Translations under genes and position numbers: made by a program
The notes under the pieces: model-generated
Database searches by the model: none
Seen by the model: the letters and a program-made list of their open reading frames with translations, nothing else
Told to the model about the DNA's origin: nothing
Part shown: positions 47,761 to 60,287 of the stretch, piece by piece
Position numbering within the stretch: the stretch's first letter is position 1
Layout of the letters: each line of letters opens with the position of its first letter
Source of the DNA: Naganishia liquefaciens
Taxonomy: Eukaryota; Basidiomycota; Tremellomycetes; Filobasidiales; Filobasidiaceae
Length of the DNA stretch: 64,000 nt
Direction of reading: 5' to 3'
NCBI GenBank assembly: GCA_013423385.1
Contig: BLZA01000032.1
Coordinates: 124,001-188,000 of the forward strand

Positions 47761-49839
47761 CTAAGCTCCATTGGCGGGGAACTTGACACCCGGCCGTGTT
47801 AGTACCTCGCAGCCCGTCTCGGTGATACTGGAGTGGCAACGAAATCAGCTTTATGCAATCACAAGGGAAATTTGCCTGTACGTACAGTATCACGTCCTCG
47901 AATTGCGCTGAACGTTGGCCTGATGCGGTAACGGCGGTCCATGCATCTGGCCAGTGGTCGAGCTTGGCAGTGCCCATGTTGATCATTGGCTCTGTGAATC
48001 GCAGAAGAACATGAGTCAGAACTACAGAAGGAAAGCGGTCCGATTTACCGATTGTGAAGCAGTGTCCAACTTCCATCTTTCCGGGCGTCTTGGAACCGCC
48101 ATAGTGCACGATGTTCGGGTTGCAATGGAACTAGAGGTGGAAAGGAATTAGTGATAAGAGAAGCAAATTGCTGAAGCCGATCACTTACTCGCTGATCGAT
48201 ACCGTGTCCGGTGTATTGACGGACGATACTGTATCCCTTCGGCTTGACGATCGATTCAATCTTGTTTCCAATATCCCTGTATACAGCTGATCAAGGCGTG
48301 CGCTTCCCTCAGAACCGACTAAAGACATACCTGTACAAAGCTCCCGGCTTGCACATCGCAATGGCCTCGTCCAGCGACTGTTTCGTGGTCTTGATCAAGT
48401 CGAGAGAAGATTCGTCGACCTTGCCGACAGGATAGGTTGCATTGAGATCTCCGTGGAATCCTACAATTATCGTGAGTAACGGCTCTTTGACCCAATTGTC
48501 GCGACAGCATACCGCCGTGGTCTAGAGGAGGTCAGTGAATGCACGATTTCGGAGACGAAAAGACTTACATAGTGTGACATCCAAGTTAACAATATCGCCC
48601 TCCTCTATTCATCGAAATTAGACTCATGTCGTACTCGCCAAAATCCTAGTCTCACCTAATGGGCGTTGATCCGGGATACCCTGAAGAGAGGAGTCAGCAG
48701 CAGCACCGCCAATTACAGCACTGTATTTACATGACAGATAACCTCATTCACAGATCTATCCAAATTGATCAGCATTCTTGCCTACGACGAATGAAGTGCA
48801 ACTCACGTGCAGACGCTCTTGGGGAAATTCCTGTAATTCAACGGCGAAGGATAACTGTCACGCGCGACACATGCATCATGACAAATCTTGTCCAATTCAT
48901 CGGTCGTGATTCCCGGCCGGATATGCGATGCAGTAAGCTCGAGAACCTCGCGTGCGAGCTGGAGGCATGTGATCAGATATGGAAAGGAGCGAAGATGCAG
49001 AAACAATTTACCTTGCAAACTTTGCGCATTCCCTCGATTTCCTCGGCGTTAAGCGTCTTCACCTTGTTCGAACCCCTCATCTCCAGCAATGATTCCCCAC
49101 GAGCTGTGAATAGCATCAGACACATATAGTTCATATAGTACAGAACAAAAAGGGAACTCACGATCGTCCGCATAATCCGGACGGGGAATGTGCGCCGGGA
49201 CTTCCCGCTTCGCACTGAGCGGATACTTTGGTCTCAGCGTACCAGTCCACTTGAAGCCTGCCATGCTGAGAGGAATGCCATTGGCTACCGAGAGTATCAG
49301 CATGATGTGTATACGCGGTTTCTAGCACGCACCATCGACGCCTGAACTGGCGGCTTTAGCGTTTGATGCGGCCAGTGATTGCAGGAATGCGTGGATTTGT
49401 TTGTGTGTTGGCTAGAGCGAAGTCAGAGGATTTCAACAGACAAGTGTCACACATACCCCTACAAAAGAAAAAAGCAACGCGAGTGACCATCAGCCGCCGC
49501 ATAATGCATCTTTGTACCACAACTCACAATTCTTTTTGAAGCATTCCTGTTCGCAGAAAAAGGACCCAGGAATTCCCAATCTGCGCACAACGCCACCCCA
49601 ACGAGACCAGGCAAGAACGGGACCACGACAATAGGCGCATATCGGACCGTTCAACGAGCGAGCAGAGCCAGAAGAGGGGAGCGAAGGAGGAGGAACATCA
49701 GTCTCTACGCTGCGCGGGATTCGATATCAACCAAAGGCCCCCGGCAGGCCTTCTGTACAAACGCAAAGACTCACTTCTTGCAGGTCGGGCATTCGAGCCG
49801 TGATGCTTCCTTTTCGTTGCAGCCGATGCACTTGGTCAT
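47761..49839 (-). CDS. MAP1: methionine aminopeptidase 1
   Basis: Removes initiator Met from nascent cytosolic proteins, at the ribosome. Seen: the N-terminal zinc-finger domain typical of eukaryotic type 1 enzymes ([20 protein letters not shown] and a second Cys set), then [32 protein letters not shown], the pita-bread catalytic fold starting [55 protein letters not shown], the metal-binding Asp pair in [20 protein letters not shown], the catalytic His in QYTGHGI, and GHCFTI-EPMINMG. The end is [19 protein letters not shown] then PAN. At least nine exons. Two consecutive exons near 48.6-48.75 kb are only about 25 nt. All catalytic residues visible. Confidence 0.92.
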
Positions 49840-50457
49840 GGTGATGCGTGATATACGATAGCAGGATAGAATGGCAGTTTCAAAGACATCCTACTCAGGT
49901 CATAAAGATGTGAACGAGTATGTAGGGTTTGGCAGCATGCGATCGGCCACTTTTTCTGGTTCGGGCGCATCCGTCATCTGTCAGCTAAAGACGACAAAGT
50001 TGTGATTCAACAAGGCATCGTATATGCGTGTTGACGCAACTGTCAGAGCCCCGTCGCATCTGCTCTGAGTGGATGCGATAGTCTGCCTTGTCGCGACGTC
50101 AGGACACTTTGGAGAGCTCTTAGGACCTCAGTTTCTCGATACAGGTATTGAGTACTCCATCGGAAACGACGAGATGTTCATGCTATATCGATACAAGTTT
50201 TGTCTTCATCTCGTTTCATTGTCATCATGTACTGTCTGGAGAATGGGTGATCAGCATGAGTACACATAAACTGCCACCTCGCCTCGCCACTTCGCAATGC
50301 CAGTGATCCCTCAGACGTAAAAATTTGTCTTCCACCTTACGGAATCAGACTCATTAAATCAGTATAATATTTTTTAAAATATTCGCATCACTGGGATCTG
50401 GCTCTGCGAGGCGACGAAGACGAGACACGTAGCAGAAAAAGAACAGGATACTCACCA
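49840..50457. other. intergenic, MAP1 upstream region
   Basis: Between the MAP1 start and the 3' end of the uS15m gene, both minus-strand. AT-rich part around 50350-50385. Nothing identified. Confidence 0.4.
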
Positions 50458-51557
50458 TCACCGGACGACGACCTCCCCTTCAACAGCCCGTCGATCCACG
50501 CCGATCTTGTCCAACAGCGCTTCATACACGCCCTCGCCTTCGCCTCCCTTCCTGCTGACCTGCTTCTTCATGTACCGCAACACCTTGACACGACGATGCA
50601 CAAGCTCCCTCAAATTCTTGCGGTTGTGCACATCCCGCGGGTTTTGCGCAATGTGCTCGGCGAGCAACCGGATCCGATGCGTAAGGATCGCCGCCTGCAC
50701 AGCCGACGACCCCGTATCCAGGCGTTCACCCTCTGCAGCACCCTCAACGGGCCCGCCAAACACCTCGACGATCCGTCGAACATTCATCGTCCTGATCCCA
50801 CGGGAATCCGCATTGCGAAGATCGAGTACACGCATGAGTTGTTCCGAGCTCTGCGCCTGCGCTGGGGTCTCTTCAGCGGCACGGCGGGCAAGATCCTGTG
50901 CAGTTGTGCTGTTGGATCCTTCGAGGTACGTTGCGCGTGCAAGACCAGCCTCAGGAAGGTGTTTGAAGACCAAGGCAAGGTCGGTTTCGCTCGTCAATCC
51001 TTGCGCGAATCTTTCCGGTCGATTCGGAAGCGGGAACGTCGTTGTTGTCGAATCGTCGCCTGTAGCGTTCTGGTCGTATTGCGGCGGCGGCGAATACCAG
51101 ACGGCTTCGCGGTCGAGGACAACCTTGCGCAATAACGATCGATCCCACTTGCTTCCCTCTTGAGCATTGACCAGCAGTGCCCGATCGGCGGCGTTCGATG
51201 ACCCTCCACCGGCACCACGAGCAGCCCTAGTCTCGGCAGCTACGGCGGCACTGACGACCTCGGCCTTGAAGTCGCCCAAGACGGGGTCCATCTGCTCTCG
51301 GACATCTTCACGCGCGCGCAGTCCACGAAGGGCAAGCACTTTTTGCTTCTTGCGACGGGCAGTAACCTTTTTTCGAGATGATGAAGCAACGGGTGCGGTC
51401 GTGTGGAATCCCGCACTCGCTGCGAGCGGTGCTATACGAGACGTTGATGGACCTTCCGCGGAATGTCAGTACATGCGACATCCCCGGGGAGGACGAGTGA
51501 CTCACCAGCATGGCTTATACGCAGACCTCGGAGCAGGCCACAGACGCAGTTGGACAT
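50458..51557 (-). CDS. MRPS28: mitochondrial small-subunit ribosomal protein uS15m
   Basis: Component of the mitoribosomal small subunit. Seen: a mitochondrial presequence over two exons (MSNCVCGLLRGLRISHAG, then STSRIAPLAASAGFHTTAP), a basic linker (SSRKKVTARRKKQKVLALRG), a 200-residue lineage-specific middle, and the S15 domain near the C-terminus: AAILTHRIRLLAEHIAQNPR, DVHNRKNLRELVHRRVKVLR, YMKKQVSRKG. The C-terminal placement and the long N-terminal extension resemble yeast Mrps28. One intron (after SHA), with an AAG acceptor. The divergent neighbour is NUP57; a CACGTGAC element lies 118 bp upstream of this start. Confidence 0.88.
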
Positions 51558-51674
51558 GATTGTATTGGCGGACGTGATCACGGGAGAAGGTTGTGCAAGA
51601 TGGGCTAAATAGTTTGGCTGCGATTTCGAGTCGAGCGAACGGGACAGCGCTTTTGACTGCAAGCGCAGACCCGG

Positions 51675-51682
51675 CACGTGAC
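51675..51682 (+). promoter_or_regulatory. CACGTGAC element (CDEI/E-box type)
   Basis: Palindromic CACGTG core followed by AC, the same octamer and orientation as the two in the MRT4/NOP2 promoter. It lies between the divergent uS15m and NUP57 genes, nearer to uS15m. Matches the binding consensus of Cbf1-type bHLH factors (RTCACRTG on the other strand); use in this fungus is inference. Confidence 0.4.
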
Positions 51683-52065
51683 TGGATTAGCTAATGAGCT
51701 GAAAGATTAGTGCAATTATATGAGGTAGAGATTTGATTTATTGCGATGCATCGATGTCGATTTCAAAACAAGTCGCTCTCCTGTGCTCCTAAGTTGAACG
51801 TCCGAGGACGCCCTTCCCGAGGAAGATGAGAGTATGGTACACATCGAATTCTATTTGTACCTGTAGAGACTTTGGGCAAATGCTCAAACGATATCTTTAT
51901 GATTTTTATCAATTTTTGATCAATCGACAAGTTTTGTTTACGCTCCAAATTATCCACAAATCCATCGCACCGAGACGCTCATCGACTGCCTTGACATTCG
52001 CATCTCGTTGAGAATTACGTCGGACTGCCATCTGTTCCTCATCTCCCATCGCAGGCCATACCAAG

Positions 52066-53711
52066 ATGGCATTCTCCTTTGGCGCCCCTGCCGCAACCAC
52101 CGCAGCACCAGCTGCATCGACCTCCCTCTTTGGCGGCTTCAACTCGACGGCCCAACAACCATCAACCCAAGCCGCGGCGCCTGCGACAGGGGGATTCAGC
52201 TTGTTCGGTAACAAACCAGCCACGACGGCGCCGGCTACGGAAACCACGAGTCTCTTTGGTGGAGCAAGTTCAACTCCGGCTGCTGCTCCAGTGGCATCAG
52301 GCACGGGGACAGGGCTGTTCGGGAACACTACGACAGGGACGGGAACGACGGGAACAACCGGAACAACGGGGTCGACGAGTCTGTTCGGGAGTACCACCAA
52401 TAACACGACGACGGGTACCAGCCTGTTTGGCGGACTGAATCAGCAACCGTCGCAGCAAAACGGTCAACAGCAGCCGGGTCAAACAACGAGCACATTCGGT
52501 ACGGGAACGGGATCGCTATTCGGAAACACAAATAATCAGGCATCTACCTCTCTCTTCGGCCAACCCGCTCAGCCTGCCCAGTCTAGCCTCTTTGGAAACA
52601 ATAATCAACAGCAAATACAACAACAACAACAACAGCAGCAGCAACAGCCGCTTGGTGCCAACAACAACCTCGGTAGCAGTCTCTTTGGAAACGCAAGTGT
52701 CCAGCAGCCGCGCGCACAACCGGCAACACGGAGTAAGCGTACGCTACAGGAAAGGCTTCAATTGGCGGCACAGGGCATCATCCCATCACAAGATGGATTC
52801 AAATTGCGTGTGGGTATCCCGTGCTGTTTCGCTCCGGTCCCCGTGCTAATTCCCGATTCTAGGCATACGTATACAATGCCGTACCTGTAGCGCAAGGGGC
52901 GCAGGAACACACATGGCTCGGCCCGCAACATATGCCGCTGGACTTGTTTAATGATGCACAGCGGCACAACCCTGATCGGAAAAAGTAGGTTGCATCCTTG
53001 TAATCCGGATCTCGGTGATGATGCTAACCATAGGGTAGCTTGTTGCCGATGCAATTGAGGGGGAATGAAGATCTGCAGCAGCGGGTGCAAGTACAGAATA
53101 CCACGCGAGAACAGCAGAAACCTTACATCGATGTGAGCAGTCTCCTCTTCGACTGCTTAAACACCGCTGACCTCCTGCTAGGCTCTTACTAAACAAATAA
53201 CCCTTGCATATCAAGACATCACCTCAACCCTCACCACCACTTACTCCACCTCTTATGCTCGTCTTTCGACATTCCAAAGCCAACTTATCCGCTACGTCGC
53301 GGCATTCATCACCCTCTCCCGCCTCATCAGGCACACAGACCTTTCCGAATCCGAGGAACGGTCGTTTGCGCTCTTGCGTGATGTCGAACGCGCGTACGAT
53401 GCGGCTGGGAATGGTGCGGGACGGATGGAGGGACGTTTGGGAGAGTTTTGGGCTGTGGTGGCGAGATTTAGGACAGTATGGGAAAGTGGAGGGCTCAGGA
53501 CTGCTGGGAGGTTCGACTGGGATGCCTGGGCGGAGCAGGAGTTGACCAAGGTGCGCCTCGTAGAACGGTCTGACGTGATTCGAAAGCTAATGCTCTGTGT
53601 GTCTAGATCTTCCGAGATCAAGGTAAGGCATTGCAAGCAATGACCAACATCATCAAGGACGAAAAGTTCGACGTCAAGACGATACAAGATGGATTTTCCA
53701 AGGTGCTTTGA
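52066..53711 (+). CDS. NUP57: FG-repeat nucleoporin Nup57/Nup54
   Basis: Part of the central-channel Nsp1/Nup62 complex of the nuclear pore. Seen: an N-terminal domain with about eleven FG repeats mostly of the form SLFG (SLFGG, SLFGN, SLFGQ), separated by Thr/Gly/Gln-rich spacers and a Gln tract. Then RTLQERLQLAAQGIIPSQDG, YVYNAVP, HMPLDLFNDAQRHNPDRK and the coiled-coil domain (AFITLSRLIRHTDLSESEER, WEQEL-like segments), ending NIIKDEKFDVKTIQDGF at 53711. Domain order and length fit Nup57/Nup54. Four or five short introns lie in the C-terminal half; the FG half is intronless. Confidence 0.85.
52607..52648 (+). repeat. CAA/CAG trinucleotide tract (poly-Gln)
   Basis: About 14 near-uninterrupted CAA/CAG codons inside the NUP57 coding region, giving a Gln tract broken once by Ile. 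Likely length-polymorphic. Confidence 0.8.
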
Positions 53712-55872
53712 GATGGAGTTGTCGGTATACGGCCATCATATTGCATATCGCATCTCGGATGTTCTGGAAGATCGAAACCCATCTTTGAAGATGCCACCCT
53801 TGCTGCACATCCGTCGATATTCATTCATATTCGATAGCCCTCAGTCAACTATACTTTCTGTTAGCCATGAATGTCTCCAGTGTCATTCAGAGACTTCAGA
53901 TACTAGACATGGCCCAGACCTTGGGACATGGCTCAGACGTCATGACATGGCTTAGCAGCGTTTCATCCCCTTGCCAGAAATCGCGCAACTTCAATATGAT
54001 TACTAGCTATATTGATGGGCCGACATTCGAATGCGGTCAACGTATTCCTGCGTATCTGATACATTTTCATTATAGTAATCAAGCTCCAAAGGGAAAAGCT
54101 GTTGAAGGGATTTTTCGGTGACCCGGAAGAATTAATGTGTACTGCTGTTAGGCTGATCAAATCGCAAATCAAACCCGATCAAGCGAGCGCATCAACCATC
54201 CGCTGACGCCGAACATTGAGGCTGGGCCGACTGGTGATCACCGCTTTTTGCATGAAGAGTTGAGTGCTAGTTCATGGCTTCAAAATGCGACTGACTTGGC
54301 GAGGAAAGATCGGCGAAACATGACCTCCAGATAGTCTTGCATAGCTTTGTCAAAACTCGTGAATTGTTGCCAACCGATCGATGAAACCGAATGCAAGTGT
54401 GAAAAGATAGTGCCAAGTGTTGCAGAAAGGCAATCTCAAGTTCATACAGGAGCATTGGTCCCCTTCTTTTTCTGCTGAATTTGGCGCCTCTGTAACCCGC
54501 ACGGCACACACCAAGGATATATAGCCATGCATTGCTCACGTTAAACGAAGAGCTTGGTGTTTTCCAGTGTGAGAGGCCTTCCATCTTTCTCAGCAGCTTG
54601 TCAGAACTTTCACCTGCACCCAAATGCGACCCGCCTGACCTGTACGACGGATGACTTGAGCTTCAGTCCGCTGAATTTGAAGACCGATCCCGGCCGCTGC
54701 AACCTAGGAGATCTCTTCATAGCCATTTGACCTTATGAAACCATTTCCAAGTTTCATGCTTACTGCTGCTCCAGAATCTGCGGACCGGTCACCTGAACAA
54801 ATGAGCAAAGGTGTGCCGAATGCCGACAACCTGTTACACCCTAAACGCACTCAGTTCGCCATGGGAAGAGACTCTCCGAGTAAGTACACGATACATACAA
54901 AGATCAGCACATCCCACAACATGCCCACGATTGGCAGAAGTGAAGCAACCGAGGCAGATTTTATTGTATTGACAGGAAACTCTGGAAAGTATTCTGAGAC
55001 GAGCAAAACGTCGACTCGAAGGACAACGCCGTCTTGCGAAGCAACCTACAACCAAGGGGCCAGTCTTCAATCTCGCACTGGGGCGGACCTTGAGCAGGAA
55101 GGCAAGAGCGGAAACTAACGCCCCTCTCCGACCTCGGAGACCTTTCGAGGTGAGGAGTTGTCAAGAGAAGTCCTAGGGGGCTTGCCAGAGCGCGAACCGG
55201 TGCATGAGCCCTTTACTTGAGCTTAAGAATGTTTATTTTTCGAAACCCGAATCAGAGGAACTTCAGAAGACACCTCTCACTGGCAAATGCAAATGCGATT
55301 CCCTGAATGTTGGGTCAGTTTCGTGTGAAACCCATACCATTGCAGTCGACGGTACATTGAACACCGGACAGTGCTTTTCAATATGCGGAAGTTAGAAGAG
55401 CTACATTCAACATGAGGCTGTCGCCACAACTTCGGAGGATGGCAGTGTGTAAGTCTCCACGGCACTCACCCTCAAAGAACACAACTCTCGCGCGCGGTCT
55501 ATGACCCACATTTGTGAGAGTTTGTTTTGAGGATTGATGCCTTCAGCAGATCAGGTCGACAGATGCGTAGGGATTGTATAAAGGCGGAATGTATCTGCGA
55601 TACTGCGGCGTGAAGTTCAATGTAACCTATGTGACACAGGGATAGGAGATTTGTTCTCTTTGCAATGCTTGAGGCAAATCGAGCACGAGATATGTTGTGA
55701 AGATCTGTGATTGAGGTTGCAAACACGGTCTCTCGCTATATCGTCTCCACGCACGTCGCATCGAATTTAAGCTTCTCTGAAACTGCGGTGATCTATACCG
55801 AGATGCGGATACCAAGACATACAAACCCATCGGAAAAATACAAGCTCCAAATCCTGGACACGGCGTGTACGC
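53712..55872. other. gene-poor stretch between NUP57 and MRT4
   Basis: Two weak candidates only. Plus 54735-55118 (128 codons, begins MKPFPSFMLTAAPESADR) contains a good GTAAGT donor at 54889 and a TTGACAG acceptor 96 nt later that keeps frame, so it may be a small spliced gene. Minus 54623-54267 (119 codons) has no support. No known domain in either. Confidence 0.3.
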
Positions 55873-56764
55873 CTACTCCTCCATGGCATCCTCGTCGACC
55901 TCCTCTGCATCAGCCGACAAGTCATCACCCTCCACGAAGCCTTCCTCCTCTGACCAATGGCTCCCCAGCTTCACGCGGAATGTCTGCGAGATATTATCAG
56001 CATAGTTCAAACGATCAACGGATACAAGACTACTCACAGCCAACATGTGTCCAAGAAGTAGCAACAGTCGAGCCTTCTCCGCACTCAGCTTCTCTCCCTT
56101 CTTGCACACGACGTAACTCTCCTCAATCGACGGCACACCCTTGACAAGCTTTGTACCCAATCCACAACTCCTCAACTGTGGCTCCATCGAATGCGGGAAC
56201 GGCTCGCCTTCGAAGTTCAGAACGGGACCGGCCTCAAGCGTGATCGTTTTCGGAGCGATGGCGCCCATGCGCGCGAATGCTGGACGGGAAAAGGTGGAGA
56301 ACCATTCTTGGGTTTCTTTTGGTTCCCATGAGGTAAGGAAGAGCCCGACAGGGCCTTTCAGGCGCTGGACAAGATATCAGCATTCTGACACATTCGCGAA
56401 CGATGCATGTTGAGCTCACCTTGGCCATCTGAACTAAACCCTCCTTGTACTCTGTCTCAACACTCTCTCCCAAGGCCTTGGCGACAACCTTGTTCTTGCC
56501 GTATATTATCCGTCCTGTGCCCTTCCATGCCTTTCGCACATCCTGCAACCCATCATTGCGCATGTCGCCGACGCTGAAGAGCCATACATAAGTGTTTGCA
56601 TCAATGCTGTCCCGGATCGAGTCGACGAGGGCCTTCTTGTGGTCCAGAGTCTTCTTAGCGGTCTTCGTCAGAGACACTGCGAGCCAGCGCCGTCAGCTGA
56701 GTGTAGCAAAACAGCGGGGCAGATTCGGGTACTCACCGACCTTGGAGCGCTTTGATTTCGGCAT
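55873..56764 (-). CDS. MRT4: ribosome assembly factor Mrt4 (uL10-like)
   Basis: Mrt4 holds the place of the P0 stalk protein (uL10) on pre-60S particles in the nucleolus until late maturation. Seen: N-terminus MPKSKRSKV spliced to SLTKTAKKTLDHKKALVDSI, then YVWLFSVGDMRNDGLQDVRK, GRIIYGKNKVVAKALGE, GPVGLFLTSWEPKETQEWF, FARMGAIAPKTITLEAGPV, GLGTKLVKGVPSIEESYVVC and a short acidic end (EEVDEDAMEE). It lacks the P0 acidic stalk-binding C-terminus (no EESDDDMGFGLFD-type ending), as expected for Mrt4. Three introns. Shares a 226-bp divergent promoter with NOP2. Confidence 0.93.
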
Positions 56765-56990
56765 GTTTGTGATGAATAGATGGGTTGATGGACGACAAAC
56801 TCCTCGTCCCAGCCCCAGAAGATGATCTTGTATTGAAGATGCACTCCCGGGGCTGAACTTTGTCCCACGTGACTTCAAAAAAGTTGTGCCGCGGACACGT
56901 GACCCAGGCTGGGAGCATTCATTTCAGCATTTCCCAGTTGATCCGTCTCCTCGCACTCTGGCTTGTCTTTCGATTGAGATACACAACACA
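56765..56990. promoter_or_regulatory. bidirectional promoter MRT4/NOP2 with two CACGTGAC elements
   Basis: The 226 bp between the two start codons hold a direct repeat of CACGTGAC at 56866-56873 and 56896-56903, exactly 30 bp apart and near the middle. The octamer fits the CDEI/Cbf1 consensus. Both genes make the 60S subunit, so shared control is plausible. No clear TATA box. Confidence 0.55.
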
Positions 56991-59612
56991 ATGGGCTACA
57001 AGGCAAAGAACAAGCAGGCCCCTCCCCAGCCGATACCGGGATCCGACTTGTACAAGGACCCGCGCAACAAGCCCGCGCGCAAGGGCAAGAAGTCCAAGAC
57101 CCTTGTCGCGGCTGGTAATGGAAAGCGAAAGGCGGACGATGTCGAGGAGAAGGTGGTGAAGAAGCAGAAGAAGGTGGCATCGACGAATGGCTTGGGCAGG
57201 AAGGGCAAGGGCAAAACCGAGGAGGAGGACTTTGATACCGAGGAAGAGGAAGATGACGATATTCTGCAACCAGGGTGACTATCTCGGATGATATCACTCG
57301 GAACGCTGGACTTACGCCGTATGCAGATCATTGTCTGAATCTGAGGATGAGGGACCCAAGAAGAAGGCCGGCAAGGGTAAGAAGGGAAAGAAGGCGTGAG
57401 TCCGAAAGCTGCTTCACGTGGGTCTTTGACTGATTTTTGCAGTGCGAACAATGACGTCGAGTTCTCCGATGACGAGCCAGATCTCAATGACGAGTCCGCT
57501 GTACGTCTCTTGATTCTGGAGTGATCTTGAACTGACCATCTATTCAGTTTGCACAGGAAGACGAGCAGGCGCCGGCCATCCTGCACAACTTCGACCTCGA
57601 TGATGCCCCCAACGACGACTTTGATATCATGGGTGACGCGGACGAGACGGAGGACGACGAGGAGTTTGGAATTCCCTCGGATGAGGAGGGTGACGAATTT
57701 GATGTGCCTGAGGAGGATTCGGCCTTTGACACCGATGAGGAGGACGAGGAAGGGGACGTGGACATGGACGGTGATGCCGATCTGCCGCCACCGCACTTGC
57801 GTCCGAATGGCAAGGTTGGCGAGGGTTCGGACGAGGAATCGGATGATGGACTCATCACCAACATGGACGGAGACTACGAGCACGAGTACAGCCTTCCCGC
57901 CGTTCTGTCGGGCGCTGCCGACGACGAAGACGCTCAGCAGGAGATCCTCGGCAAGACGAGCTTCAGCGACCTCGACAAGCGAATGCGATGGTTGGCACAG
58001 ATCTTGGGTCCCAAGACCGACGAAGGACCCTTCTGTGGAATTCCTGGCTTTTCTCGATCAGATCACCTTACCCAGCTGCAACACGACATCGCCAATTACT
58101 TTGGCTATAACACCTTCCTCGTCGGTAAACTCATGCCGCTCTTCAGCCCGCCCGAGGCACTTGCGTTCTTTGAAGCCAACGAGACCCCGAGACCCGTGAC
58201 TATCCGAACCAACACCTTGCGTACGCGTCGTCGAGACCTCGCACAGGCTCTAATCAACCGAGGCGTCAATCTCGAGCCGATCGGAAAATGGAGCAAAGTT
58301 GGCCTGCAGGTGTTCGAAAGTCCCGTGCCCGTCGGTGCGACACCAGAGTACATGGCCGGACAGTACATGCTTCAAGCGGCTTCTTCCTTCTTACCCGTCA
58401 TGGCCTTGGCACCGCAGCCCAACGAGCGTGTACTCGACATGGCATCCGCTCCCGGTGGTAAAACTACCTACATCTCAGCACTATTGCAAAATACCGGAGT
58501 TGTCTTCGCCAACGAGCTGAACAAGGCACGTACAAAGAGTCTTACAGCAAACATTCACCGAATGGGGTGCAAGAACGTTGTCATCTGCAGCTACGACGGT
58601 CGTGAGTTCCCCAAGGTGATGGGTGGTTTCGACCGGGTGTTGCTGGATGCACCGTGTAGTGGCACAGGTGTCATTAGCAAGGATCCTTCCGTCAAGGTTA
58701 ACAAGGTAAGTCTTTCAGTGCCATGCAATTCTACTGCTGCTGACATCTCGGCAGTCTGAACGAGACTTCCAACTGCTCGCTCATCTCCAGAAACAACTCA
58801 TCCTATGCGCGCTCGACTCGTGCGATGCATCCTCCTCCACCGGCGGCTACGTTGTCTACTCTACTTGTTCCGTAACCGTTGATGAGAACGAATCGGTTGT
58901 CGACTATGCGCTGCGGAAACGACCAAATGTCAAGTTGGTGGACACTGGACTTGAATTCGGTGTCGAAGGGTTCAAGAGCTTTGGCGGCAAGCAGTTCCAT
59001 TCGAGTGTCAATCTGACAAGAAGGGTAAGAGTTGCGACTTAAAGGTCTCCAGACATCATGGGCTGAAGTAAAATTTTCGGTAGTTCTATCCCCACAAGCA
59101 CAACAGTAAGCATTTCCCCGTCATTTCCCTTCCGCTTCCTGGCTGACAACACTTGCAGTGGACGGATTCTTCGTTGCCAAGTTCAAAGTAAACAAGAAGA
59201 CAAAGGCGCAGAAGAGCTCTGGCCGACCGACGGCTGAGACGGAGATAGAAGCTGATGAAGATGCTCCGATGGAGGAAGATGCCGTTACCGGTGTCGCCAA
59301 ATTCAGCAATGAGGAAGACGAGGCTTTGATTCGAGGTGAGTTGCGCGCCGCGTCCGTCATCTTTTCATAGTCTGAACCCACCCTTCCTCAGAATCCAAGC
59401 GTCAAGCCTTGAAGGCACGCGGTATCAAGGTGGCTCCCTCCACTGAAGAAGCATCCGACAAGCCGAACAGCAAGAAGTCTTCAACAGCCGCTTCAGCCGT
59501 ACCGAAGAAGCAGCCAAAGGAGAAATCGCGACCGAGACCCGTCGCATCGGCTGCCAAAGCGGCGCCTGCTGCAGCAAAGGGCAAGAAGGTGGCGAAGACG
59601 ACTGCTGCATAG
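56991..59612 (+). CDS. NOP2: 25S rRNA cytosine-C5 methyltransferase Nop2
   Basis: Nop2 (NSUN1) methylates a cytosine of 25S rRNA and is needed for 60S assembly in the nucleolus. Seen: a Lys-rich N-terminus (MGYKAKNKQAPPQPIPGSDL), acidic and basic low-complexity tracts over several exons, then DKRMRWLAQILG, PRPVTIRTNTLRTRRRDLAQ, GQYMLQAASSFLPVMAL, the SAM-binding VLDMASAPGGKTTYISALLQ, ANELNKARTKSLTANIHRMG, motif IV DAPCSGTGVISKDPSVK and the catalytic motif VYSTCSVTVDENE. Both cysteines of the family (PCSG and TCS) are present. Then KSFGGKQFHSSVNLTRR-FYP and a Lys-rich tail ending at 59612. Six introns or so. Confidence 0.95.
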
Positions 59613-60287
59613 GTGACAGGTGGAACGAGAAGTTGTTCCCAGTGTGTGTATAGGTTGGCTTTATGCCCATGTACATGTTTGATGCATTGTAGCTACCGGA
59701 AAACTTCGCAATCAGCGGCTGCCTTCAGCTGGAGACGACACCAGCATCATGCGTTCGACTAGGTCTTGAGCGCAACGTCTCGGGAAGACCTCTCAACGCT
59801 TCACGAGTTGTGTTTGCCGATTGCGGTTAGTTTCTGCAGCTCATGATGGATGTTGCCGATCTCCCGGAGCACATCATAGCGTCATTTCTGAGACTGCGGT
59901 TCCATACCCGAGCATACTTCTTGTCTGTGATGCTGTCAACATCAACGCGTCTTACGAAGAGTGTTCGACGAGATGATCACGGAAGGGATTGCGTTAACCG
60001 TCTCCTTGCGAAAGAAACAGCAAAAAGAATTTCTACCTACTGGTATCGAACGCCTTCCTGATTTAGAGCCCACTTCCAGTATCCGCCTTTACGTGCAGCA
60101 ATCCTTTTCGCGCGTAGGCAGGACGGAATCTCGATCGCTTCCGTCCAGTCGGGTGAGCCAGCCGTCCGCGTCAGCCAGCTGTGCACTGGTTCCATGCATC
60201 GTGTCGCCAGACTACACATAACGACTTGGTTGATGGCTGTATCTACTTGTGTCCTTCGACTCCAGCAGATTCCCATTTACATCCAAT
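59613..60287. other. intergenic, eL41 upstream region
   Basis: Between NOP2 and the eL41 start. Plus frames (59843-60061, 59961-60221) look protein-like in places but overlap the expected eL41 promoter and 5'UTR and have no recognisable domain. Nothing else identified. Confidence 0.4.

Noticed and set aside
56996-57883. 295-codon minus-strand frame
   Set aside because: Antisense of the NOP2 N-terminal exons and introns; it crosses real splice sites and shows no domain.
59843-60221. Plus frames just before eL41 as a separate gene
   Set aside because: An LPEHI start hinted at an F-box, but the rest does not fit and the frames overlap the expected eL41 promoter.
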